Shown: positions 44,259 through 53,726, numbered from the stretch's first letter. The stretch: DNA of 64,000 bases from JBIQKZ01 sp044464765 (GCA_044464765.1 JBIQKZ010000008.1:102882-166881), one strand, 5' to 3'. The notes: generated from the sequence alone by a model not told the origin. Translations and numbers: made by a program.

Positions 44259-45290
44259 CTAAGCCGCGCTCGCCGCTATCAATCCCTCGATTTTTCGGCG
44301 CATCTGAATTCGGCCTCGGTCGTGAACAATCGAGACCAGGCCGTCCTCGCCACTTTCATCTAACCGAAGTTGTTGTGCTTCGATCATAGCTTTGTCTTCG
44401 CGAAAAGCCTTTGACACATCGTCGAACAAGTGCTGCGTCGCTTGCGGGTCATCCTGACGGTACCCATTGGAAATCGACCAGAAATAATGGCAGCTTGATT
44501 TCGTTTCAGGCGTTGCCCCGTGGAAGACACGCAACGAGAAGCCGCCCGCCCGGTTGCCATTCTCCTCGAATGCGCCCTGGCCGGCATCGACGGCACCGCT
44601 CCACTGAATAACGTGGCCTGGCGTCACGAACTCGAACTCCTGCCAGCGATCAACATTGCCTTTGAATGGAACAGCGGCCGCGTATGTCGGAGGCGGCGCG
44701 CAGTCCGGCATATGCCGCACGATTCGCACGCCTTTTTCCGTGGGAACGGTTTCCATATGGGCGGTGACATGAGTGTCCGGATCCCCGCCGATGGTCGTTT
44801 TGTGCACATAGCCCAAATGCGTCAGGTCCATCAAATTATCGACCAGCAGTTTGTAGTCGGCCTTGATGTGGTAGTAGCCGTGCTTGTGCGGCCAATTCTC
44901 GTAGTCGTTGTTGAATGGGTAATCCACGATGGCGGATTCGTCGGCCTTTTCAGGGTCGCCGATCCAAATCCAAATGAACTCGTCCTTCTCCACCACCGGA
45001 TAACTGCGCACCCTTGCGCTCGCGGGGATTTTCTCTTGGCCAGGGATATGCACGCAACGACCGGAACAATCCATGACCATGCCGTGATAACCGCACTCCA
45101 GCCCACTATCCACAACCGAGCCCAGCGACAACGGCGCACCCCGATGACAGCATTTATCTTCGAGAGCCCCAACCTTGCCTTGCTTGGAGCGAAACAGCAC
45201 GATGGGTTCATCGCAAATGCGCCGGGCCACAGGCTCATCCACAATGTCTTTTGCCCAGCCCGCGATGTACCAGATATTACGTATGAACAT
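44259..45290 (-). CDS. Rieske non-heme iron oxygenase, VanA-like
   Basis: A 343-residue oxygenase subunit. The Rieske cluster ligands are C47-x-H49 (CCHRGAPLS) and C66-x-x-H69 (CGYHGM). The mononuclear iron site follows in DNLMDLTHLGYVH. This is the layout of aromatic O-demethylases and related monooxygenases such as vanillate demethylase. The required reductase (VanB type) is not encoded next to it or elsewhere in the window. It is divergent from a LysR gene, its probable regulator. Confidence 0.9.
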   Translation of the reverse strand: MFIRNIWYIAGWAKDIVDEPVARRICDEPIVLFRSKQGKVGALEDKCCHRGAPLSLGSVVDSGLECGYHGMVMDCSGRCVHIPGQEKIPASARVRSYPVVEKDEFIWIWIGDPEKADESAIVDYPFNNDYENWPHKHGYYHIKADYKLLVDNLMDLTHLGYVHKTTIGGDPDTHVTAHMETVPTEKGVRIVRHMPDCAPPPTYAAAVPFKGNVDRWQEFEFVTPGHVIQWSGAVDAGQGAFEENGNRAGGFSLRVFHGATPETKSSCHYFWSISNGYRQDDPQATQHLFDDVSKAFREDKAMIEAQQLRLDESGEDGLVSIVHDRGRIQMRRKIEGLIAASAA

Positions 45291-45324
45291 ATTGCCTCCT
45301 TAAGTCTCTTCCAGGGATCAGTGC

Positions 45325-45348
45325 ATATTATGGAAATTGAGGTAATAT
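45325..45348. promoter_or_regulatory. Inverted repeat ATATTA-N12-TAATAT between Rieske and lysR genes
   Basis: Perfect six-base arms lie in the 95-base divergent gap. The spacing is one base longer than the classical LysR T-N11-A, but the position suits a binding site for the LysR protein encoded at 45386. Confidence 0.4.
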
Positions 45349-45385
45349 CGAGCAATCAAATTATCAAATTTATATAATTTAAAAA

Positions 45386-46306
45386 ATGAATATTGGTGCG
45401 CTTGATATCACGACCCTTCGCATCTTCGACGCGCTCATGCGAACTGGCCATGTGACTAATACCGGAGCCGAGCTCGGACTTAGCCAGCCCTCGGTCAGCT
45501 TCGCGCTGAACAAGCTTCGAACGCTGGCCGATGACGCGCTATTCGTTCGCACGGCAAATGGGATGGAAGCCACGCCTAAGGCAATGAAGATGGCAGAGCC
45601 TATCCGGCAAGTTCTGTATGTCATGGAAAATGAGGTTTTCAGCCCGGATACCTTTGATCCGGAAACGACTGACCGCAGTTTCACGCTGTGCATGTCCGAC
45701 ATTGGTGAAATCGTATTCTTGCCCAAGCTGGTCGAGCACCTCGATCGCTTGGCGCCAAACGCGTCGATACGGACGGTTTCGCTGCCGCACCAGGAAGTTG
45801 AAGAAGCGCTGGCCAACGGCAATGCAGATCTAGCGGTCGGCTATTACCCTGACCTTACCCGCGCCAATTTTTTCCAGCAAAAACTGTACGATGACTACTT
45901 TGTGTGTCTGATGAGGACGCATCATCCATTGGCGGGCACCCGGCTCTCCATGCAGGGTTTTCAATCAAGCGCACACCTTGTGGTGAGGGCGGAGGGACGC
46001 AGCCAGGAATTGTTCGATACATTTCTTGACAAACGACGGCTAGTGCGACGCATTAAGCTGGTCATCCCGCATTTCATGAGTATTCCGCATCTTTTGCTCG
46101 ACACGGATCTGATCGCCACCGTACCGCACTCATGCGCTGTTTCGCTGTTGCGACTGGGCTTTCTGAAGATGATGCCGGTACCCATGAAGGCGCCGCGCTT
46201 TGAACTTCAGCAGCACTGGCATGCACGCTACCACCGGGATGTAGCAAACCGGTGGTTGCGCAAGGCCATACATGATGCCTTCTCGGGCGCGTTTAATCCG
46301 CCTTGA
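45386..46306 (+). CDS. LysR family regulator (NodD-like class)
   Basis: A 306-residue protein. The winged helix-turn-helix at residues ~6-65 (LDITTLRIFDALMRTGHVTN; LGLSQPSVSFALNKLRTL) and the effector domain (CMSDIGEIVFLPKLVEHL) are typical of the NodD/PcpR/NahR branch that controls aromatic degradation. It probably governs the divergent Rieske oxygenase. The stop codon (46304-46306) lies inside the first codons of the alcohol dehydrogenase reading frame. Confidence 0.9.
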   Translation: MNIGALDITTLRIFDALMRTGHVTNTGAELGLSQPSVSFALNKLRTLADDALFVRTANGMEATPKAMKMAEPIRQVLYVMENEVFSPDTFDPETTDRSFTLCMSDIGEIVFLPKLVEHLDRLAPNASIRTVSLPHQEVEEALANGNADLAVGYYPDLTRANFFQQKLYDDYFVCLMRTHHPLAGTRLSMQGFQSSAHLVVRAEGRSQELFDTFLDKRRLVRRIKLVIPHFMSIPHLLLDTDLIATVPHSCAVSLLRLGFLKMMPVPMKAPRFELQQHWHARYHRDVANRWLRKAIHDAFSGAFNPP

Positions 46307-47373
46307 CGGATGCGCTTAGCGCGCAGCTGGACGAACCTCGCGACAACGAAATACTAGTGCGCGTGGTCGCTACCGGTGTTTGCCACACTGATTTGGGTAT
46401 GCGCGACTCACCCTCGCGCGTGCCACGGCCCATCGTTCTGGGGCACGAGGGAGCAGGTATCGTTCTGAAAACGGGCAAGTCTGTGGCAAAGGTTCAGCAA
46501 GGCGACCACGTAGTGATGTCGTTCAATACCTGCGGCCACTGCTCAAGCTGCCATAGCGGCGATGTCGCCTACTGCGAACACCTGGGCGAAGTCAACTTTG
46601 CAGGACAGCGGCCCGACGGCACCACAGCTCTCAAGGCGTACGACGACAGCCGCATACACAGCCACTTCTTCGGACAATCGTCGTTCGCCACCCACGCCAT
46701 CTGTCATGAGCGCAATGTCACCCGGGTGCGTAGCGACATCCCTCTGGAGATCCTCGACCCCTTGAGCTGCGGCTTCCAGACCGGTGCCGGCGCGGTTATC
46801 AATTCGCTCAAAGTTTCGCCGGGCAGCCGTATCGCCATTCTGGGAACCGGGGCGGTTGGACTTGCCGCCGTAATGGCTGCACGCATCTGCGGAGCGGCGA
46901 CAATCATCGCCGTCGACACTCAAGAGTCGCGGCTTGAGCTGGCCTCCGAAATAGGGGCCACCCATACGATTAATGCTGCCAGCCAAGACACCTTCGCGGC
47001 GCTCCGGGCCATTGAGCCCCACGGCATGAACTTTGTGCTCGACACGACGGGCAACATCGACGTCATCAAGAAGGCAATAGAACACCTTGCGCCCCGAGGC
47101 GTATGCGGGTTGATCAATACGGCAAAGGGCGCGGATCTGAGCGCGAACATCTTAGGGTTGGTCCTGGCGGGCCGCTCGATCCGGGGAATTCACCAAGGCG
47201 ACAGCATTCCCGATCTTTTCATTCCGCTGTTGATAGATTTTTACATGCAGGGCCGGTTTCCCTTTGATCGGCTTATTCGGTTTTACGAATTGGATGACAT
47301 TAATAGCGCGATGGACGACATGCAGTCCGGAACAACAATCAAGCCGGTGATACGCATGCCATCTGCATCGTAG
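46303..47373 (+). CDS. Zn-dependent aryl-alcohol dehydrogenase, N-terminally short
   Basis: 356 residues counted from a TTG at 46303. Catalytic zinc ligands are in GVCHTDL and GHEGAGIV, the four structural-zinc cysteines are in CGHCSSC plus the later Cys of AYCEHL, and the NAD site is GTGAVGLAAV. The class is benzyl/aryl-alcohol dehydrogenase. Relatives begin with ~15-20 further residues forming the first strands; here an in-frame TAA at 46294 excludes them, and no ATG is available before residue ~27. The gene seems to have lost its natural 5' end at the junction with lysR, and it may be poorly translated or inactive. Confidence 0.8.
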   Translation: MTDALSAQLDEPRDNEILVRVVATGVCHTDLGMRDSPSRVPRPIVLGHEGAGIVLKTGKSVAKVQQGDHVVMSFNTCGHCSSCHSGDVAYCEHLGEVNFAGQRPDGTTALKAYDDSRIHSHFFGQSSFATHAICHERNVTRVRSDIPLEILDPLSCGFQTGAGAVINSLKVSPGSRIAILGTGAVGLAAVMAARICGAATIIAVDTQESRLELASEIGATHTINAASQDTFAALRAIEPHGMNFVLDTTGNIDVIKKAIEHLAPRGVCGLINTAKGADLSANILGLVLAGRSIRGIHQGDSIPDLFIPLLIDFYMQGRFPFDRLIRFYELDDINSAMDDMQSGTTIKPVIRMPSAS

Positions 47374-47703
47374 CGGGCAATTGACGTACGCATTGCCGTG
47401 GACCGAGGGGACCTCGCCTGCCCCCCGAATGCAAACCGCCAACGTGGCTTTTCAAAACTTGATCTCCAGTACTTCCTTGATCTCGCTGACCGAGTCAAGT
47501 TGCTTGCTCTCGATTCCACCATCCAAATAGTAGAACGAATATCAGATTTTTTATCGATTTTTATTGCCAGCTATTCAATAATCCATTAGGCTGTGAAGAA
47601 TTTTGACATCAACACTACAAGACGGGTCAAGACGTTTCGCAATCCATGGCGTCCAATGCTTGTCGCAGGGCGGGCCGCGGGCCCCGTTCCCACGGAGATT
47701 GTT
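47374..47703. other. 330-base gap with a possible gene remnant
   Basis: This gap separates the alcohol dehydrogenase from the sulfatase start. On the - strand, 47541-47452, a stop-bounded stretch reads like a protein C terminus (YYLDGGIESKQ, then SEIKEVLEIKF and TGA) without any start codon, so it may be the decayed end of a lost gene. The rest is AT-rich toward 47540-47590 and may hold the sulfatase promoter. Confidence 0.35.
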
Positions 47704-49839
47704 GTGCATAAAACGTTTCCCACGCTGCTTGCAGCAGGCGCAGCCGCGCTTTTACTTGCATCGTGCAACAGCAGCGATGTGGCCTCAGGCCCCGATTCCA
47801 CCCAACCTTCCAACATTCTTTTCGTCATCATGGACGATGTCGGAATCGATCAAATGGCTGTGTTCGGCTATGGCGGCGAGGCGCCCCCGAACATGCCGAA
47901 CATCAATGCCGTCGCCCACGCCGGGGTACGCTTTCGCAATACCTGGACCATGCCCGAATGCTCGCCCACACGCGCCGCATTCTTCGTGGGCCGCTACCCC
48001 ATACGCACCAATGTGTATCAGGCGCTTGGTCCCAGCGATCTTGCCAACTCTCACCTGACCCCCTACGATCTGACCACGCCCAAACTGCTTAAAGAAGCCG
48101 GCTATGAAAACGGCCTGTTCGGCAAGTTCCATATTGGCGGGCCCGAGAACAATCAAGCAGGAAACGGCTTGCCCGGCGTCCTGGGCTGGGATTACTTCTA
48201 CGGCTGGGTGGGCGGCTTGCCAGGCTCGATCGACACCACGGCCGGCGGCATCGCCGAAGAAGGCACGTATTCCTGCGGTTTCGTACCCGGCAAGCTTGCA
48301 GGCGGTACGGAAACCGGCGCCTGCTACCAGCCCGACGGCACATGCAAGCCCATCACGCGCACCGTGCTGACCGATGACGCGGCAGGCCTGCAATGCCTGG
48401 CCACGGGCGGCATTCTGGTGCCCGACGAAACCTGCGGCACCGCGCCCGACACGCTGAACTTCAGTCGCCTGAACGGCTACTACGTCTCGCCCCTGGTCAT
48501 CAACGACGGCCGCAAAGTGGAAGAAGTGCCGCTCAACGACCCCCGTTCACGCGTCTATCGCACCAAGCTTGAAACCGATTCGGCCATCGAGTGGATCAAG
48601 GCGCGCCCAGCGGACAAGCCCTGGATGGCCACCGTCAGCTACACATCGGCCCACACGCCCTGGCAACAGCCGCCCAGCGCCCTGCTGGCCCACGCCGGCC
48701 CCGCGTCCGATGGCTTGGACTGCATGGCGCCTGCAACCGCGCCGCTCATACAAAACAAAATGACGGAAGCCCTGGATACTGAATTCGGACGGCTGCTGGT
48801 CGAAACAGGGCTGGCCAGTTGGGATAGCGACGGCAAGCTGGTTTACGACCCCAAAGCCTCGAACACAATTATTGCCATCATCGGCGACAACGGCTCGCTG
48901 GGCACGGCCGTCAAACCCCCGTTCATACGGACACAAGCCAAAGGCACAGCCTACCAGACCGGCGTCTGGGATCCTCTGATCATTGCCGGGCCGCAAGTCG
49001 TTCAACCTGATCGCGAAGTCGAGCATATGGTCAATGCGGTCGACCTGTTCCAGTTCTTCGGCGAAGTTGCCGGGCTGGACGCCCACAGGAAAGCGCCCCG
49101 CACCCTTGATTCAGTCGGTGTCCTGCCGTACCTGACCAATCCGGAACAACCCAGTCTGCGCACGGTCAACTTCACCATTGGCGGCAGCAACCTGCAAGCG
49201 CACAATGCCAAGAACGGACCTTGCCAGATCAGCACCAGTTGCACCCACAGCGCGCCATCCCAAAGTGTCTGCGAAGATAACCATGGCATATGGTGGGGCG
49301 AAGGCGGCGGGGGATACAAAATGTGCGCCGATGTGAACCAGGCTCTGCACATCGCAGGCAAACCCCTGCTTCACATCTTGCCCGACCCCACCATGGCGGT
49401 TCGCGACGACCACTTCAAGCTCGTGCGCAACATCACCTATAACTTCTACCCCGACACCAACAGCTTTCAAACCGATGTCGTCAACGAGCTGTATGAAATC
49501 AACCAGGCAGCGCCCGTGCCCTTGCTCGACACGCCCGACCGCAACTTGCTGGCCAACAATCCCGGCCCTGACGTACTGGCCACCCGCGACAGGCTGCTTG
49601 CCACCCTGGAAAAAATCCTGGCCTCCGAGCCCGACTGCCCCGGCGACGGCAACAAAGACGGGCTGGTCAATGCCGAAGACTTAAGCAACTGGCGCCAGAT
49701 CGCCCAGTCGTGGGGGGAGTCCAGCACCTACGATTTCGTACTTGACGATGGCCGAGACGGCTTGACCAACCATCTGGACGAGGCGGTGATCCAGAAGAAC
49801 CTGCTCGTAACGTGCGAAAAATCGTATGGGGTTTATTGA
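47704..49839 (+). CDS. Sulfatase lipoprotein with dockerin-like C terminus
   Basis: 711 residues from a GTG at 47704, which has GGAG upstream and opens a lipoprotein signal peptide (lipobox LASC, Cys21). The frame extends further 5' without sense. NILFVIMDDVG gives the metal-binding Asp pair (44-45). CSPTR at Cys86 is the C-x-P-x-R formylglycine motif of type I sulfatases, which hydrolyse sulfate esters; PSR rather than PTR is more common. The last ~70 residues contain two calcium-loop-like repeats (GDGNKDGLVNAEDL and DDGRDGLTNHLDE) resembling a type I dockerin. No dedicated maturase is seen nearby. Confidence 0.88.
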   Translation: MHKTFPTLLAAGAAALLLASCNSSDVASGPDSTQPSNILFVIMDDVGIDQMAVFGYGGEAPPNMPNINAVAHAGVRFRNTWTMPECSPTRAAFFVGRYPIRTNVYQALGPSDLANSHLTPYDLTTPKLLKEAGYENGLFGKFHIGGPENNQAGNGLPGVLGWDYFYGWVGGLPGSIDTTAGGIAEEGTYSCGFVPGKLAGGTETGACYQPDGTCKPITRTVLTDDAAGLQCLATGGILVPDETCGTAPDTLNFSRLNGYYVSPLVINDGRKVEEVPLNDPRSRVYRTKLETDSAIEWIKARPADKPWMATVSYTSAHTPWQQPPSALLAHAGPASDGLDCMAPATAPLIQNKMTEALDTEFGRLLVETGLASWDSDGKLVYDPKASNTIIAIIGDNGSLGTAVKPPFIRTQAKGTAYQTGVWDPLIIAGPQVVQPDREVEHMVNAVDLFQFFGEVAGLDAHRKAPRTLDSVGVLPYLTNPEQPSLRTVNFTIGGSNLQAHNAKNGPCQISTSCTHSAPSQSVCEDNHGIWWGEGGGGYKMCADVNQALHIAGKPLLHILPDPTMAVRDDHFKLVRNITYNFYPDTNSFQTDVVNELYEINQAAPVPLLDTPDRNLLANNPGPDVLATRDRLLATLEKILASEPDCPGDGNKDGLVNAEDLSNWRQIAQSWGESSTYDFVLDDGRDGLTNHLDEAVIQKNLLVTCEKSYGVY

Positions 49840-49883
49840 CGCCACAATCGAGCTCGCCATAGAGCTTGGGGCTGACCGTGTGG

Positions 49884-50837
49884 TTATTGATGCGCGGGAG
49901 CCCCGTGCATCATTGCCATACCTGTCATCCATTCGTCAACCGTACGCGAATAATCCACCGCCGCCTGATAGCCCCCTGCTGCGCGAACCATCGCGCAAGC
50001 AGCAGCTATCCACGTACGAACTTCCCCGCCACCTCGTCCACCCTCGGCGATAATGTCCGCGTCAGTGTATGTGGAAAGTCGATCTGGATCCGCTGATAGC
50101 ATAGCCTCCAAGAATTGAGTATCCCATTTGGGATTCAATGGCTTCAATTTGCTGCGCCCTTCTGCATACTCGCGGATCGCTGCGTATACCTTGGCCGTTC
50201 GTTCATCAAGCATCGTATCCGTCCATTCCACGCCTTTTATCAAACGCTTCCGGACGTCGGGGCTCATATTCTCGCTGACCGTCGGGGTCGGGGGATCGTG
50301 GGACAGGCCGCCTGAACCCATAAATACGGTGCGTAAGCCTGTATCACGAATAAACGCCCCAACAGCGTCCCCTAACGCCCTCACGCGCGAGATCGGCATA
50401 CGAAACTCCGATCCGCAGTTGATGAAGACAGGCAGGATAGGATAACGATCATATCGACCGAAGATCTGTTGCAAGAGCTGGGTGAATCCATGGTCCAACT
50501 GCATTTCGTACGAGCCCGCCACATCAACACCTTGCTCATGCAACGAGCTGATGCAAGCGGAGCCCAGGCCTACGTCCGTAGACACCTTCCCTCGCGGAAG
50601 ATCGTAATCGCCCAGGGCATAAGCTCGTAAGCCGACACACGCGGGCGGCATGACAGATAAGGAAAACGTACTTGCATGATCAGTGCCGAACAGTACGATA
50701 ATGTCGGGATTGAACTCATGAATGCGAGTCGCAATCCGCGTGTAGCCCGCGGCGACCTCTGCTTCGATGTCGGCAGGGGCAGCTCCTTGATTATTGACAA
50801 TGGGGCTATGCGAAGCACATTCCAGCAAGTAATCCAT
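49884..50837 (-). CDS. mhpB: Class III extradiol ring-cleavage dioxygenase, MhpB-like
   Basis: 317 residues from the ATG at 50837, with GGAGGGG nine bases upstream. The frame is open further upstream in the hydrolase gene. CASHSPIV supplies the first His. FGTDHAS, MQLDHGF, LPVFINCG and GSGGLSHDPP match E. coli MhpB (2,3-dihydroxyphenylpropionate 1,2-dioxygenase) closely as I recall it. It opens a catechol-type ring beside the hydroxyls using Fe(II). It is the last gene of a five-gene operon that also supplies a hydroxylase and a hydrolase. Confidence 0.88.
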   Translation of the reverse strand: MDYLLECASHSPIVNNQGAAPADIEAEVAAGYTRIATRIHEFNPDIIVLFGTDHASTFSLSVMPPACVGLRAYALGDYDLPRGKVSTDVGLGSACISSLHEQGVDVAGSYEMQLDHGFTQLLQQIFGRYDRYPILPVFINCGSEFRMPISRVRALGDAVGAFIRDTGLRTVFMGSGGLSHDPPTPTVSENMSPDVRKRLIKGVEWTDTMLDERTAKVYAAIREYAEGRSKLKPLNPKWDTQFLEAMLSADPDRLSTYTDADIIAEGGRGGGEVRTWIAAACAMVRAAGGYQAAVDYSRTVDEWMTGMAMMHGAPAHQ

Positions 50838-50839
50838 GA

Positions 50840-51742
50840 TCAAGCCCCTCCGCGTCCCGGCAACTCTGCCTGACCACGCATAAATGCAATATGAATAGCG
50901 TTGAATTCCTCGGGACTCTCCCACTGCGGCCAATGACCACAGCGCTCCATAAGCCGATACTGGCTGCCCTGGATCACCGAGGCAATCCGCTGTCCCACCT
51001 GGGGCGGCGCAGTAGGATCGTCCGTCGTCCAGAGAACCAAAGTGGGGATCGGGATTTGCGCCCAACGCTCATCCGCCAACACATTGCGTGCGCGGATTTC
51101 AGGATCTTGGAGGCATAGAATGCGACGCGTCGCCTCGAGCATGCCGGGTTGTTGATACATATGTCGGCGACATGACACCAACTCCTCGGTAACGCTTGAG
51201 GGATCCGACATCAAGAACTCCAAGCGCTTGCGCACCACCTCTCGGGTAGGATTCTGTGCCGCAGCCAGCGTTTTTTCGTAGATCGATTTCATCGCTTGCG
51301 GGTTGGAGTGCGCCCCACCCGTGGTGTTAAGGCACAAGCGGGTAACCCGATCGGGGTAGCGAAGCGCAAATTCAGCCGCCACCCACCCTCCCAGGGATTG
51401 GCCTGTGATCATCACCTGTTGCAGCCCCAGAGCATCCAGGGTATCGGCCACGTGTTTGGCGTAGTCAGGTATTTCGTAGGTTTGCTCTGGCTTTCCGGTC
51501 AAGCCGTGGCCAACCATGTCGATAGCGACGCAATCAAAGTACTTCGCATGCTCGGCAAGATTACGAGCATAGGTCTCGACATGCCCGGTGGTGCCATGCA
51601 AAAAGAGCAGGGGCGGGTTGCCCCGTGCACCGGCTCGCAGGACCCGGGTAGAGACGCCGGCGGCGTCTACCCATGTCTGCTCGAGTCGGGCGTCAATCAG
51701 GCATTCCCATATTGTCGGCCTGAGAACTGGTTCCGCTGTCAT
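50840..51742 (-). CDS. Alpha/beta hydrolase, meta-cleavage product type
   Basis: A 300-residue serine hydrolase. The nucleophile elbow is GQSLGGW, with the acid in TTDDPT and the His in ERCGHWPQWE. The family includes MhpC, BphD and XylF, which split the C-C bond of ring-opened products. Its stop is two bases from the dioxygenase start. Substrate range is expected to follow the MhpB-like partner. Confidence 0.88.
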   Translation of the reverse strand: MTAEPVLRPTIWECLIDARLEQTWVDAAGVSTRVLRAGARGNPPLLFLHGTTGHVETYARNLAEHAKYFDCVAIDMVGHGLTGKPEQTYEIPDYAKHVADTLDALGLQQVMITGQSLGGWVAAEFALRYPDRVTRLCLNTTGGAHSNPQAMKSIYEKTLAAAQNPTREVVRKRLEFLMSDPSSVTEELVSCRRHMYQQPGMLEATRRILCLQDPEIRARNVLADERWAQIPIPTLVLWTTDDPTAPPQVGQRIASVIQGSQYRLMERCGHWPQWESPEEFNAIHIAFMRGQAELPGRGGA

Positions 51743-51756
51743 TGCATTTCCCTCGT

Positions 51757-52905
51757 TTATTCAATGAGCTTCCATTGACCATTTTCTAACTTCACCATGA
51801 CCAGGGAGTTCGCAGTCAGGCCACCGTGATCATCCGCCGTGAAGGCGTAGTTACCGGTAGCCCCTACGTAGTTGCCCCCTTCAACCGCGTCGCGCAATGC
51901 CTCCCGAAACTCGGCAGTGCCTGGCTTCGCTCCTGCCTCGAGAGCTACTTGGGCCCCATTTCGCAGCATGGTAAGCGCATCCCATGCATAGCCGGCGAAC
52001 ATTGAGCGCGAGTCGGGGCCGTACTTGCCTTCATAAGCATCGAGAAACTCTTTGCCTTTGGCTTTCGATGGGTTGCTATCCGGCAATTGCTCATTGACCA
52101 TGATGGTTCCGACGGGCACCAGCGCCCCCTCAACATCCTGTCCGCCCACACGGATGAATTCTTTACTCGCGACGGCATTTTGATAAATCGGCCCACTATA
52201 GCTTCGCTGCTTCAATACGGCTTGCGGCAAAATGGCAGCAGCGCCTGCAGCACCAATGAAGATAGACTCTGGATTAGGCGCCAGCACGCGCAGCATCTGG
52301 GCTGTCACGGTCGTATCAGGGCGCTTGTATCGTTCTTCCGCCAGAATCTTAATGCCGGCTTTGGGCGCTTCCTCTTTCAAACCGTTGAACAGCAGGTCGC
52401 CCCAGCCGTCCGCAAAGCCAATGAACGAGGTGTTGGTTACACCATTCTTGGTCATGTCCTCGATAATCCGCTGCACAAAGAAGATAGGCGCTTGGGACGA
52501 CCTGAAAACCCAGGGCGACTTGTGCGCGGTCAGGTTGATCGGCGCGATGGCTATCATCGTTACTTTGTCTTCTATGGCGGCTTGGGCCATGCCGGAGGCC
52601 GGCCCCGTAGTGTTCGATCCCACAAAACCGTCGATATGAAGCTCGTTAATCAGCTTCTTGGCATTCCTCACCCCCGTGGTTACATCGGAAGCATCATCCA
52701 GAATGTGGATGTTGAACTTCTCGCCGCCGACCTCGGGGTTCAAGCTCTGAAATAGCTCGGCCGTCCGGATGACGTCAGCGCCAATTGTCGCCCCTGGCCC
52801 CGTTGCCGAAACTGCCACACCGATATTGACATCGGCACTGGCAAACCCATGCATGCCTACGTAAATTGCGGTGGCAAGCACCACGCGCTTGAACTGTTTT
52901 TTCAT
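51757..52905 (-). CDS. Branched-chain-type ABC periplasmic binding protein
   Basis: 382 residues from the ATG at 52905, which starts a signal peptide ending at GFASA. The mature protein (DVNIGVAVSATGPGATIGAD) is a type I periplasmic-binding-protein fold of the LivJ/LivK class, whose catabolic-operon members often bind aromatic acids. No permease or ATPase genes accompany it, so it must share a remote transporter. It sits between the SDR and the hydrolase genes. Confidence 0.9.
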   Translation of the reverse strand: MKKQFKRVVLATAIYVGMHGFASADVNIGVAVSATGPGATIGADVIRTAELFQSLNPEVGGEKFNIHILDDASDVTTGVRNAKKLINELHIDGFVGSNTTGPASGMAQAAIEDKVTMIAIAPINLTAHKSPWVFRSSQAPIFFVQRIIEDMTKNGVTNTSFIGFADGWGDLLFNGLKEEAPKAGIKILAEERYKRPDTTVTAQMLRVLAPNPESIFIGAAGAAAILPQAVLKQRSYSGPIYQNAVASKEFIRVGGQDVEGALVPVGTIMVNEQLPDSNPSKAKGKEFLDAYEGKYGPDSRSMFAGYAWDALTMLRNGAQVALEAGAKPGTAEFREALRDAVEGGNYVGATGNYAFTADDHGGLTANSLVMVKLENGQWKLIE

Positions 52906-52946
52906 CGTACTGTCTCCATTTTTATATATGCTGACACGGAAAATTG

Positions 52947-53726
52947 TTAAAACACCCCTGGATAATGACCACCATCCAGAAGTATGTTCTGTGCGGTTAA
53001 GTAACCCGCCTGGCTCGAACATAGAAAGGCGCAGACCTGCCCGAACTCCCGGGCAGTTCCAAACCGCTGAGCTGGTATTGCTTGCTGGTGAGCTGCGCGC
53101 ACTGCCTCTGCGCTGGTTCCCTGGGCCGTACCCATCGCTGCGAAGGCATGGCCCAAGCGCTCCGTTTCAAAGAAGCCAGGCAATAAGTTGTTAATCGTGA
53201 CGTTGCTTCCAGCGACCTCACGCGCAGCGCCACTGATGAATCCGGTAAGCCCGGAGCGAGCGCCGTTGGACAAACCCAGGACGGAAATAGGTGCTTTGAC
53301 CGCGCCGGATGTGATGTTGACGATGCGGCCGAAACGCCGCCGCGCCATGCCATCGACTGTGGCGCGAATCATTGCTATCGGGGAAAGCATATTGGCACGC
53401 AACGCCGATATCCATTGCTCTTCATCCCACTCTCGGAAGTTTCCCGGAGGTGGTCCCGCTGCGTTTGTCACCAGGATATCGGGCTCGGGACACGCCGCCA
53501 GTAACTTGCTGCGTCCGTCTTCGGTTGTTACGTCGCATACGATCGGCGTAACCTTGGCCCCGGTATCAATGCGGAGCTGGTTCGCTGCGGCCAGTAGCCG
53601 CTCCTCGCCACGCGCAGCGAGATAAAGTTGCACGCCTTCACCAGCCAGCGCTTCAGCGCAACCATAACCGAGTCCCGCGCTTGATCCGCAGACAATCGCG
53701 TGCCTGCCTGATAGGTTCAGATCCAT
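52947..53726 (-). CDS. Short-chain dehydrogenase/reductase
   Basis: 259 residues from the ATG at 53726, which shares one base with the stop of the hpaB-like gene. The cofactor site GSSAGLGYGCAEAL is at the N terminus, NAAGPPPG follows, and the C-terminal SSQAGYLTAQNILLDGG is typical. At the usual active-site position a Ser-Asn-Gly stretch (LSNGARSGL) replaces the YxxxK, with no obvious Tyr. The protein may therefore be an atypical SDR. It probably acts on a side chain or on the ring-cleavage product. Confidence 0.85.
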   Translation of the reverse strand: MDLNLSGRHAIVCGSSAGLGYGCAEALAGEGVQLYLAARGEERLLAAANQLRIDTGAKVTPIVCDVTTEDGRSKLLAACPEPDILVTNAAGPPPGNFREWDEEQWISALRANMLSPIAMIRATVDGMARRRFGRIVNITSGAVKAPISVLGLSNGARSGLTGFISGAAREVAGSNVTINNLLPGFFETERLGHAFAAMGTAQGTSAEAVRAAHQQAIPAQRFGTAREFGQVCAFLCSSQAGYLTAQNILLDGGHYPGVF

